A DNA stretch of 64,000 nucleotides from Persicaria tinctoria (taxonomy: Eukaryota > Streptophyta > Magnoliopsida > Caryophyllales > Polygonaceae), in assembly GCA_037127255.1 (NCBI GenBank), contig JBANSL010000010.1, positions 32,485,120 through 32,549,119 of the forward strand, in the 5' to 3' direction. A model generated the notes under the pieces. It made no database searches, had not been told where the DNA came from, and saw nothing but the letters and a program-made list of their open reading frames with translations. The translations under genes and the position numbers were made by a program. Numbering within the stretch: position 1 is the first letter of the stretch; every line of letters begins with the position of its first letter. Positions 33,450 through 44,093 of the stretch are shown here, in pieces.

Positions 33450-35520
33450 ATTATCTTTTAATCCGGCAAGTCCACGTTGCCACTTTCAACGGCCATTGAT
33501 ATTGTTCTGTTCTGCCTTCCAAGTTTCCCACCATCGGCTTCCCACATCGTTGCCGGCGGCTCCGCCGGAGAAGCCATCCCAGCCAAGGCAGGGATCCGGC
33601 GAGGGTGTAAAGGACTCGCTCGTGATGAGAAAACAGTTTGAGACCTTCATATTTTCAATTCATTGCCACAATACGCCATTAACGAATTTTCTGTCAGGCA
33701 GCTAAAATTCAGAAATGGTCGAACCATCCACTTGTCTCCAAGACGCCATCTTGTTTCCTTTTTCCTTTTCTGCGTACGAAAGAAAACCTCACTCCCGCAA
33801 AAAATTAGGAAGGTAAAGCCGAAAAGCGAGCAATTTTCCAACAAAGGTGAAAAAAAAACCCCAATTCTAATGCTGAATTTCTGCCTGGAATCGGTAAGTT
33901 ATGGCAAGGTTTGGTGGTTTGAAGTTAGGGTTAGCTATCACATTGCTTGTGGTCTTGCAGTCAATGGTCGTTGCTAAAGGGGTTTCGTACTCAAACCATT
34001 CTTATGTGAACCTTTTGTGTGGTATTGATTTTTTGCTAGGTGTTGAGTGCTTGGGAAGTCGATTCGAGATACTGGTTGGTACTGATAAAGATACGACTGT
34101 ATTGGTATCTGATGGTGTGTTTCTGATTATGCCAAGAAGCTTCTTGATGTATGAGGTTCTATTCTTTGTTTGTAGCTCCTTTATGGCTTGGAAAATAAAA
34201 TAACGTTTAGGATTATAAGTAAATTTCTGTAATGCCTGTAGTGAGAAAAAAATATATAAAGTTGTTTCATTTGTTAGGGATTGGAAGGAAGTAAACTTGA
34301 CAATGTTGTTGGTTGGGTGTATTCATAAGCTAAAACAAAATGGCTACCTTTTTTCGGTTCATAGGAGGCATTAAGCCGTTATAACAGATAGGGAGATTTA
34401 ATTCGCGGGTTTTGAATCTTACAACCATGGGTTTTGAATCTATTGATGGTCTTTCTTGCCTTTTGAACTTACGTTCGGCATTTGAAATTAGTGACTTGGG
34501 TGAGTCTTGGTTGTTGTTGTTGTTGTATGCTAGGTCAGGTAGAATGCATTGTTTGTTATGATGCTTGATTGTGGAGTATGCAGGTGAAAACCGATAGGCG
34601 TTTTGCTTGCTGAATTCCTTTATGGGTGTTTTTTGGCAGGCTGATCGATGGCTGGATTGTGCAGATGATTTCCTTTCCTTGTTGAATTCCACTTACTTTC
34701 CTTTTTCTTGTTGTCCATTACTATGAATCACTTCTCCGGGTATGATGATTGACAAATTCTTGGCTCTTCAAATTTTATTTTGTTTCTCCTTGGAATTGGA
34801 TCCACCTGAATTTCGGTTCAGGCATGGGAATGTTATGGTTCTCTTTTCCGGGTTTCATTCACAAGACGAGAAAAGGCACAGTTGTGGCAGCATGCTTCAT
34901 CACTACCATGATTTCCCTTGGACTCTCGCTTTTGATTGTTCCGAGATAAGTGATTTCTGATGTATGAATGGACTTTCTTCATGCGTCCGGGCAGGAGGCT
35001 AAAAATGATTACGGACTTGAAAAAGGTTTGAACATCATATAGTGTACACGATATTTATCGGTTACTGCCCATTGAGTCCAATTCATGATCATTATTTATT
35101 AGTGTTTGTGGATGTTGCAGGACATCATCTGTACTTTTCTTCAGCAAATGCCGATTCATTGTATTTAGGGTTGGAAACGGGTGTTGTTGGCTGTAGCTAC
35201 TCGGTCCTCTATAACTGCTTTATTCTCAAGGCAGTTTGTTTTTTAGATACTTGATTGCGATTAAACTTGGATTTTGGTTATTGCTTATTACACGCTCATG
35301 TTCGAGATTTATGTTCATTCTGTTTTCTCATTTGCATATTTCTGCATTTTAACATTGCTCCAAATTTTAACACCTCTTTCTTTTCATCAAAAAGATTGAT
35401 CTTGTATGTAACCAATCTCCATTATATAGCAAGGAGGCCTGATTTTGAAGTTGCTTTGCTCATCGATAGCTTTGTTTTGATGTCAGATACTCCTGAATTC
35501 GACCCCTGAGTGAAAAATTA
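33450..35520 (+). other. Unresolved transcription unit
   Basis: A promoter-like cluster precedes a leader-like stretch (33470-33900). An ATG at 33901 opens MARFGGLKLGLAITLLVVLQ, a good signal peptide or membrane anchor, open for 100 codons. At 34826-34953, after an acceptor-like CAG, a second hydrophobic stretch reads GMGMLWFSFPGFIHKTRKGT then ISLGLSLLIVPR and a stop. These may be exons of one small membrane protein, but I cannot connect them with confidence and recognise no family. Confidence 0.3.
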
Positions 35521-35698
35521 CGAGTGTTTGAAAGTTGGACATGTATTAATCACTTCAATATCGTCTTTCCTTACACCGAAAACGTAGGCAGTTTTGTGTA
35601 CAATTATGTATGTTGTATGGTCGAAATGTAACAATGGAGGTTAATCTCATTGCATTTACACACACAGTAACAGTTGATGAGAATAAACACATACAAAA

Positions 35699-35941
35699 TC
35701 AGACCACATTTGTATAGAGCAGGAAGCATAAGAGCATCATCACCAATGCCACATGAAGCAACACAACAACCCTCTTTGAAGCCCTCTGGTCATCTGCAGG
35801 CACCTCCTCCGCGATCGTCTCCAGCTTTCGACGTCCTGAGTACTTGTTATGAGAGGACATGAGAAGCCACGGGGAAACCTCCATCATCACCCTGTTCCGG
35901 TTATTGATTCTCTGCAAGTACCTGACCGCTGATCTCGCCAT
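35699..35941 (-). CDS. Putative small tail-anchored protein, 80 aa
   Basis: This is a single-exon frame starting at ATG 35941 in good context (GAAGAATGGCGAG), with a leader of about 150 bases to its right. The N-terminal half is basic (MARSAVRYLQRINNRNRVMM), the middle is charged (GRRKLETIAEEVPADDQRAS), and the last 23 residues are a hydrophobic segment (VVVLLHVALVMMLLCFLLY) running nearly to the stop. That is the layout of a C-terminal membrane anchor. I do not recognise the family. It could also be an exon of a longer gene or chance. Confidence 0.4.
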   Translation of the reverse strand: MARSAVRYLQRINNRNRVMMEVSPWLLMSSHNKYSGRRKLETIAEEVPADDQRASKRVVVLLHVALVMMLLCFLLYTNVV

Positions 35942-36119
35942 TCTTCCTCTCCCTCTCAATCAATCACTAGGCACTGCAATGAGGTTTTCCTGAATCGGGT
36001 TAGTTGGGTTTCCGAAGGATGAATCAGAAATGTGAATTTGGAGATCCGTGTTGGTGTAGGGGGGAAATGAAATCATCTTTGAATGATTCAATGTGGTGAA
36101 GATATATCAGAAGATCGAG

Positions 36120-36980
36120 CATCTGCTCAAATTGTCTAAATTTGGGTACGGTATTGGATAAACATCACATGAAGAGTGTAAAATGTATTTGTAGGTATGA
36201 TTCCTGTATTTATACAAGACAGGTTATGATATATATTCATGAACTAAGACCATCCGCATCAATGCGGGTTTTTAGAGTTTCTTAATATCATTTATCACTT
36301 TTCCTCTCCTTAAAAATTTCAACTATTTTTCATCCACATCCATATGAGTTTCTAGAGTTTATTAATTTACTTTTCATCAACTATTATCTATTATATATTT
36401 AAATATACATAATAATATGTTATACTTCCCTTTATTTTCTATTTGTTATGTATGATGTCTATTAATAACTTAAAATAAATTATGAATTTTAATAAAAATA
36501 TTATATTTTATTTCTTATATTTAATGACTAAAAACTAGCTAAAATGAATATTAAAGTATACAAAAATTTAATTTTATCATCACATCCTTGCAGGTGTGAC
36601 AAGTGTCACAACTTACCATATGCCACTCTTTGTTTATATATTTAAGGAGTAAAAAAAATGGTCTCTCACTGCCAAACATGCAAAAGCCAGCAATATATGT
36701 AGATAGGGCCCATGCAAAAAAAATAAAAAAAAATGCAAAAGTAAGCCATATATGTAGATGGGGCCCATTTAATGAAATACTCCAAAGTATTTTTGAGTAT
36801 TTCAGTTTTAATGAAAATAAATAAATAAATAAATTCTCTTTAGTGGATAATTAGCAGTATATATAGCTATTTATTTATGTATATACATGTATATTACGTA
36901 TATACCTACAGAAATATGCATACATAAATATGCATACATGTATATACACCTACTCACATTCAGCCCTTCACACCAAGCCG
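36120..36980. other. AT-rich spacer with MITE-like end
   Basis: GACCATCCGCATCAATGCGG (about 36248) and a diverged echo (CATCCACATCCATATGAG, about 36339) resemble a PIF/Harbinger-type MITE end. No matching far end was found. No gene seen. Confidence 0.35.
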
Positions 36981-37013
36981 GCCCACGCACAGCAGCGGTT
37001 GCTGTGCGTGGGC
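36981..37013. repeat. GC-rich perfect hairpin, 14-bp stem
   Basis: GCCCACGCACAGCA, loop GCGGT, then the exact complement. It stands out from AT-rich surroundings. It is not followed by a T run, and its function is unknown. Confidence 0.9.
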
Positions 37014-39372
37014 TGCAGCCTGCAGCAGCCCAGTCCACGGAAGAAACTTAGACTGCGGGAAGAGGTTTTGCTTTACAAAATCCATCTTTTAACAAAGTGA
37101 TAACTATCAATATTTTAGCCAAATCTTTCGACCTAAAATCCCTATTATCAAGGAATCCGATTAGGGTAAATCCTAGACAACCTTGCAAGCTTCACATTCA
37201 TATCAAACGCTTCCCATATCCCTCTCCCAGTCATCCTCTTCATCAGCCCCAAACAACACATCGACACACATCTCCACCATTCGATCCGATTGTGCTTGAT
37301 CACAAATCTGACGATCCCAAGGCCAACGACCACCACCCACACGCTCTACAATCACCCAGGAGACAACCTTGGACTCCCTGACACAGAATCTTGCCGGAAA
37401 GTGCCCGGAATCGCCGCCGGAAGTTTCTGTAGAACTGTGTTCGACAACCCCTCTGTCGGGCCACTCCACCGCCACCACAGTGCTCCGACGTCTCCGATTT
37501 CAACATCATCGTGCTCTCTGCATCACTCTCTATCGATCTCAACTTTTTTCTTTCTCAGAAACATTTCGAGGCGCTTGCACCACATCCCTGAAGTTGACTG
37601 GTGAGCCATTTCTCTTCTGTGCAGAAAAACGTGATCTTCATACGTTTTCTCTCCATCTCTTTCGACCCATGGCCTTTTAATTCTTATAAATCATTGTTTT
37701 TGAGATTCATACCATACCAAGGTATCTTAGGTTCGAAATTTGGACATTTTCGAGTCCCGTTCGGGTAAGATCCGCTCCGTTTCTCGCGAACTACCGTATT
37801 TCGATTAGGTGTTTGGGCTCATACTAATCAATCTACTGTATTGAAGCAGTTGGCCTTCATTTTGGCTCCTGAGATTTCCTTGGGTACAGATTTGGGTTCT
37901 TTCGGAAGAAATCAAGGGTATGGTTTCACTTTTTAAAAGTTACGGGGCCGTTTCCGTTATTTATGAAAAGTAACTAACTCCTTTTTAAATTCTGTAAAAT
38001 ATCAGGTCCAATATCAAATTATTTTCCTCAACCACGAATAAGCATTTCGTCGGATCAAAGCAAGTAGTTTGGTTCAATCAGTGCATTTATCCAATTTCGT
38101 GCCTTTTTCGCAATTATTGCCTTTCGTGTCGTTTATGAATTCCATGCTATGAATTTGTGATAAATATGCAAGTTAGTTGTTTGTTGCTATTTATCAACTC
38201 TTAAATCTCACATAGCATGACAACTCGGGTAATTATAGTTTGATCTCATAATTTGAGGAAATTATATTAAATGCCCGAACTTTCTAAAAAGCAAGATTTG
38301 TTCATTTTGTTTCTTTCATGCTAGTTAAGTATGGTATATTATTGGTTTTGAATATCCATTCTTATCAGTTATATTATTTCGTGCACTTTAGAGATCTAAA
38401 GTGTGCATTATGCCTTTTGTGGTCAGCTAGGATGTAATTGTGGATTGGTACTTATACCGTTTGTATTATTATCATTATTGTGGTGGTTATTATTGTTATT
38501 GTGATGTGTGTCTTAAATAATGGAAAAATGGTAAAGTCAGGTCAAGGTTCGGTTATACCTTGCTCTATAAACATCTCATGAGATGCCCCTTCGAAATTGC
38601 AAATCTCTCGAATGGGTACATCTACCTATGGGTAGTAGGTCATCCGCCCAGTATATGCGGCCAAGATCGGTATCACTTGTCCTAAGTAAACAATAAAGAT
38701 GTGTGTAATGGTATTATTATTGTTGTTGTGTTGTGCATTATTTACTAGTAGGTGACCCATTTTCAGTGGCGTTATATCATATTCTTTCCGTACTCAGAAT
38801 GTGATTCCTTAGGGTCTTCGGATCCGCATCCCATTCAAACACTCAGTCCTTTTGGATCATCTTGTTATGTTATTTTTATTTATTTAATCAAACGAGTCAG
38901 GTTCCACATAAATATTTACTCCTAATAATTTATTTTTAGTCTACAATCACCAATACTCTTTTATGGTCAATGGGTGGTAGACGAAGTCTTGAACATTTTA
39001 CTTTCTGCTACTTGCTAGTCGTAAAAAGACTAACCGTCCTATTTTTCTTCCCTTGGACGGCTGGGGTCCCTGGTTTGCATACTATACATCAGTCACTAAT
39101 CCGCAGGTTTAGGTAAACGGTCTTGAGGCGCTGAAGAAGGAAGAAGTCTAATATTTTTCTTCAAATTTTAGTGTTGTGTTTTAAGGTACTAATTCCTAAA
39201 ATTTATTGTGTTAAAGGTTAATTATTTCCGTTGTAATTCTTTTAACATTATTTCCGCTGCTATTATTCAAACTATTTAGATACTATATTCGGACCCGTTA
39301 CTTTAGATTACTTTATTTTAGATCATTGATTTTTATTTAAGTCTTCCGCTAATTTCATATTTATTATACATG
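37014..39372 (+). other. Unassigned, possibly retroelement-derived
   Basis: Long open but featureless frames (37100-37680), followed by non-coding sequence of intermediate composition. The texture resembles the LTR or leader of a plant Gypsy element, but I found no paired LTR, primer-binding site or polyprotein. A MULE is inserted at its right side. Confidence 0.25.
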
Positions 39373-39381
39373 TACTTTATA
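39373..39381. repeat. 9-bp target duplication TACTTTATA
   Basis: Identical copy at 40407-40415, at the other end of the small MULE. Confidence 0.85.
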
Positions 39382-40406
39382 GGGTAAATTACACATAACC
39401 ACCCGTAAATTATGTTACTTTTCACATAACCACCCATAAAACTTAAATTATAGTAAACCACCCATAAATTTGATTTGTTTTCATATGACCACTCACACAT
39501 TAAACCTCTATTTGTTTTGTTTAAAATGACTAAATTACCTATAGTTCAAGCTTATTTGTTTGTACTTTGTAAAGGAAAGATGTTGCATGTATATAAGTAC
39601 GTGTTTGGATTCAATTGTATTATGTTTATAATGTAAAATATAAAAGGTAGTCTTTGGTAAACAAAAAGTTTAAGATAAATTAAGGGTGTGTTAGGATTCC
39701 ATAATTTATTAATTATATATAATGTAATAGTTTTATCCCGATGCATGTGATTATTTGGTCAAATTACTATTTTACCTCATTTTTTATGAGATTTTTAGTT
39801 ATACAACCAACTGCTCACATATATAGACTGGAGTAAATAATTGAATTATAATTAAAATGGAATGTAATTCAAATGCACCCTAAATATATACTCCAACCAA
39901 CATATATCTAAATTGGATTTGCAATGTGAAGAGTCGAGACTTGCAATAGCTCTTAAAAGTCTCATTTCCTTCAAATGTTGAATAAGATAGAGATAAGTTC
40001 TAAAATAAAAACAAGATTATTGCTTTAAAAGAAGGGTAAATTAGCTCATATATCTTAAATTACAAACCATATCATTTAAAAAATAAGCTACGCTTATACA
40101 TATCATTTGGCAAATTAGCCGAACATGAATACTTTTATTATAATTTATCCTTTTTTAAAAGGGTAAAAGTAAAACCGGATTATTTAACAAATGAGAAGTC
40201 TTATGAAAACAAATCATTGCATTAAATACAAATAAGCTTGAATTAAGGGTATTTTAATTTTTTTAAACCAAACAAATAGAGGTTTAAGGGGTGTGTGGTC
40301 TTATGAAAAGATAACTAATTTATGGGTGGTTTACTGTAATTTATATTCTTGTGGGTGGTTATATGAAAAGTACCATAATTTATGGGTGGTTATGTGTAAT
40401 TTACCC
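39382..40406. mobile_element. Small MULE, ACCACCC family, copy 2
   Basis: The left end is GGGTAAATTACACATAACC and the right end in reverse is GGGTAAATTACACATAACC, identical over at least 19 bases. Each arm repeats AACCACCC at about 33-bp steps. The flanking 9-bp duplication is perfect. The interior is AT-rich and non-coding. The ends match those of the element at 12420-13395. Confidence 0.88.
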
Positions 40407-40731
40407 TACTTTATATCATCTTGTTTGTGTTGCATGTCCCTATAAGCCTAAGACGGTTACAAAGACATTAAAGTCCGCGTAATTGATGGCGCTGCAACAT
40501 CTCTTCAGTATTCTAAGAATGGGTGTTACATTTAATGGGGGATTTTAAGAGAGGTTGGAAGATAGAAACTCTCTCATGGGTTTTTTATTGCACTTTTCCC
40601 CTCTCTTCTATTTTTTATGTCTTTTTTTTGCTTAAAACCCCTTTACAATCACCCGATGTGGGTGCTCTAATTGGGTTTTGGATGGGTGTCCTTTTTTGAT
40701 GCACGAGGGGAAGATGAGACACACCTATTTA

Positions 40732-41573
40732 GGACTCGTTTGGTTTCAAGGAGAGAATAGAAAGATAATCAACTCCTTAATTTCAAGGGAAAGTAAACAA
40801 AAAGGGTTAAATACTAGTTTTGTTTGGGATATTTTATGAAATGATTCATTACCTTTTATATAAAAAAAATAAAAAATAAAAAAGTCTGCTTACCTCCTTC
40901 AACGTCAAACAAAAAGTTTAAGTTTGCGAACTCCATACAACTTGTTCGAAACAATCAAAAGCCAAAATTAGAATCTATACAATATTCAAATGCTCAATTA
41001 ATGAAAATCTATTCAAAATCAAAACCTAAATCTAGTACAAATTTCAAATCCCTAATTAGTAAAATGTGAACTGATTTACATAAAAAGAAGAGAGTTTAGA
41101 AAGAAAGATAGACTGATGAACCAGATCTGTCTGACAATGGTAATAATTGGAATCAATTAGGGCTGCAAAGATGGTGAAGGAATAAACAACGAAGGTAGGC
41201 TCGTGGAGGTGGTCGACGTCTCAGCAACGAAGGTGGAGTCACAAACCGATGACGAAGGGTAAGAGAAGAGTAGATTTGCGAAAATCGACAAGGATGAGAG
41301 AGAGAGAGTAGAAGAAGAAGAACGCCTTTGGAGAAGGTGCCAGATCGAGAGTTCGGGCGACTGAAGAAAACGGATGGGCATTGTACAGAGAGGTGGCCGG
41401 AGGGTAAGGTTGGAGATAAAAGAAAAACTAATATTTTTGGAGGGCAACAAAGTGGGTAAATCATTTGAAGCCCAAAAAATAATCATTCATTTGAAGATAC
41501 TAAACAAACGGGTCCGAAAGATAAGCTTTATCATTCTTTCCTATCCTTTTTTTTTATCAAAACAAATACGCCC
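40732..41573. mobile_element. Tourist-like MITE related to PIF element
   Basis: The ends are GGACTCGTTTGGTTTC and, in reverse, GGGCGTATTTGTTTTG, with TTA duplications at 40729-40731 and 41574-41576. The terminal GTTTGGTT core matches the PIF/Harbinger element at 28553-33179. A stretch at about 41110-41420 has leader-like composition on the minus strand, perhaps a remnant of the parent element. Confidence 0.65.
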
Positions 41574-41939
41574 TTAGTGTGAATTCATTAAAAGAACTTG
41601 TCTTCACTCTTAGAAAGTGGAAGATATTATGAATCCTATTATAGAGTCAACAAGAGACATTAAGAGGTCATGAGGGAATTAGATGAACGACTTAACAAAG
41701 ATGAAAACGAACAACTAACTGTAAACTGGTGGCTTACATGGTCTTTCCGAAATCAAGTAACATTCAGGGTCTATATGATTCCTTGTCCCTAGGAAATTGA
41801 GGGAAGAGTAAAAGCTACTCGGGAAAACTAGCAAAAAGCTAACCAAAACGCGGATGATAACGATTATAATCGGTCACACAAGACAAAATTATGAAAAATA
41901 AATAGGAAGAATTTAGATGGAGGCGGCCACAAAATGGAT

Positions 41940-42416
41940 TCATGCAAACTTTGATGGAGTAATATCTCCGGAGGGGATGCGTAGAGGAGGATACATTATT
42001 CGAGATTAGAGAGGTAACCTAATCAATCTTGGAGAAACAAAATATTTGGTAAACATACTCCTATCATGACAGAGGCTATAACATTAAGAAAATGACTACT
42101 ACATGCAAGACATTTAAATATTCACGATCTAATAATTGAAGGTGAATATCTTAGAATTATCCAAAACTTAAAACAACAAGGTATAATTGTCATTGGGCAA
42201 AAGAGCTTCTATTGAGGGACATTAAATGGATTATTAAATCTTTCCTAAGAACAAAAATTTCTCATGTACCTCGGGAAGGGAACAAAGCGACAAATAAGAT
42301 TGCACATCTTGATCGCTCTTCTTCTGTGTTTGCACTGGCATCACATAAAGATCTTATTGATCTCGATCGACTAGGTGTAACCAGCCGAATTTTTACTTTA
42401 TCAAAAAAAAAAAAAC
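41940..42416 (+). mobile_element. LINE 3' remnant (RNase H part)
   Basis: A broken RNase H domain in pieces: WIHANFDGVISPEGMRRGGY, then MTEAITLRK, HDLIIEGEYLRII and KISHVPREGNKATNKIAHL. An A13 tail lies at about 42403-42415. Many frame breaks show it is old. Sequence from 41600 to 41940 may be an upstream part but is unreadable. Confidence 0.7.
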
Positions 42417-42439
42417 AAGATATGCCACTTTACTATATA

Positions 42440-43410
42440 TATTATCACTAACTAAAGAATATTGTCACCATTATTTTGTCACCAGCTATTAAACGCTATC
42501 ACCGCCTATTTTCACTAACTACATAAAATTGTCACTAACCTATTATCACCAACTACATAACATTGTTACCATATTATTTTCTCCAACTTATTATCACTAA
42601 CTACATAACATGTCATCATATTATTTTCTCCAACTTATTGTCACCAACTACAAAATTTTGTCCTTAAATGTAGAACATTGTCACCACTCTATTATCATCA
42701 ACCTCTTCTCAGTAATCTATTATTACCAACGACAAATTAGTGTCACCAACATATTGCCACAACCTACATAACACTGTCAGCATATTATTTTCTCCAATTT
42801 AATATTATCACAACTCTATTGACATCAACCTTTTGTCAGTAATTTATTGTTACCAATGACAAATCAGTGCCCCCAACCTATTTTTACCAACTACATAGCA
42901 CTGCCATCAAACTAAAATGTGTGTATATAGTACTAATGTCATCAACTTTGGCGCCTAATATTAAGTCACTTTTGTCACCAACCTAAAACCTCAGAATGAG
43001 GGGAGCACAGAATCTAGAGGCCTAAAGCTTAGCAAACGAAAACTTGATGTACATTACGATACTACGATTTACCCCTAAACCTTAAACCCTAAAATGTGTG
43101 TACAATACTAATGTTATAGTCTTTTTCACCTACTATTAACTCAACTTTACCACCAAACTGAACACCTAGAACTAGGGGAGCATATATAGACCCTAGATGG
43201 GCTAAAACTAAGTAACAAAAATTTAATGTACAATATAGTTTAGGGTTTAGTCTTTAAGGTCAGGGCCAAGACCCTAAACCCTAAAACTCTAGAATGAGAG
43301 GAGCATAGATCCTAGAGGGGTTGAAGCTTAGCAAACAAAAATTTGATGTGCAATATAATTTAGGGTTTAGTCTTTAAGGTTTATGGTCAAAGGCTCTATC
43401 TATGACATAT
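42440..43410 (+). repeat. Degenerate tandem repeats, two kinds
   Basis: 42440-42960 is a loose array of TTGTCACCAACT and TATTATCACCAACTACATAA phrases. 42960-43410 holds about three diverged units sharing GAGGGGAGCATAGATCCTAG, AAGCTTAGCAAACAAAAA and AATTTAGGGTTTAGTCTTT, with AAACCCTAAA inside. No coding content. Confidence 0.7.
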
Positions 43411-44093
43411 AAATCATATGTACTCAACCCTTACGGTGTATCTCTACACAAATCCGGGTTGTTGATTGAGTTGAGATGGATGGTGTAGATTAATTAGCAC
43501 ATTTACCTTTAATTTTTTAATTGAAACCGGTGGGCTCCACCTGTTTTATGGGTTACTTGCACGGTGGACACATGTATTCCCTCTTTGATGAACTTTTGCT
43601 TGCACGGTGGCCCCACCTATTTTATGGGTATTTCACGCCATGGACACGATCTCTACGTCGACCTTCGAAGTTGACGTACATTTCATTGAATCCGACCACC
43701 CTAGCCGGTACATACTCCGCCGACACTGGCTTCCGAAGTCGGTAGAAGTGGAGTGCAGTCCATGAGGATATTCCCCTGCAACTGGCGCCACAAGTTTTGA
43801 CATAATTTCGGATATCCTTTTCTTTCATCCGTATGAAATATAAGCTTGTACAGGATGTGCTTCCATCCTCCATTGTGCTTTCATATGGTAGATGGGATTC
43901 GCAGAATTCTAATAAAGTGCACATAGACTACCGACTCGGGATGTCGACAACAATAGGATTGACTGCCATATCTCACCGATTTGGGAGGCCGAATCGAAAA
44001 AATGTTCACTGACACTGGAGAGTAGAGTCGGCACCGTACGAGTGACAATATACAACTGTGCCAATAGCATGTCCGAATTTAAATGATTTTTTT
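43411..44093. other. Intergenic, nothing recognised
   Basis: Moderate base composition with short open frames only. A small direct repeat around TTGCACGGTGG (about 43558 and 43599) is the only structure seen. Confidence 0.4.

Noticed and set aside
37014..40530. Solo Gypsy LTR ending in GGGTGTTACA near 40530
   Set aside because: No matching TG start, target duplication or primer site was found. The same region also resembles a MITE end.
43060..43400. Telomere repeat insertion (AAACCCTAAA)
   Set aside because: Only isolated one- or two-unit matches within a diverged tandem repeat, not a telomeric tract.
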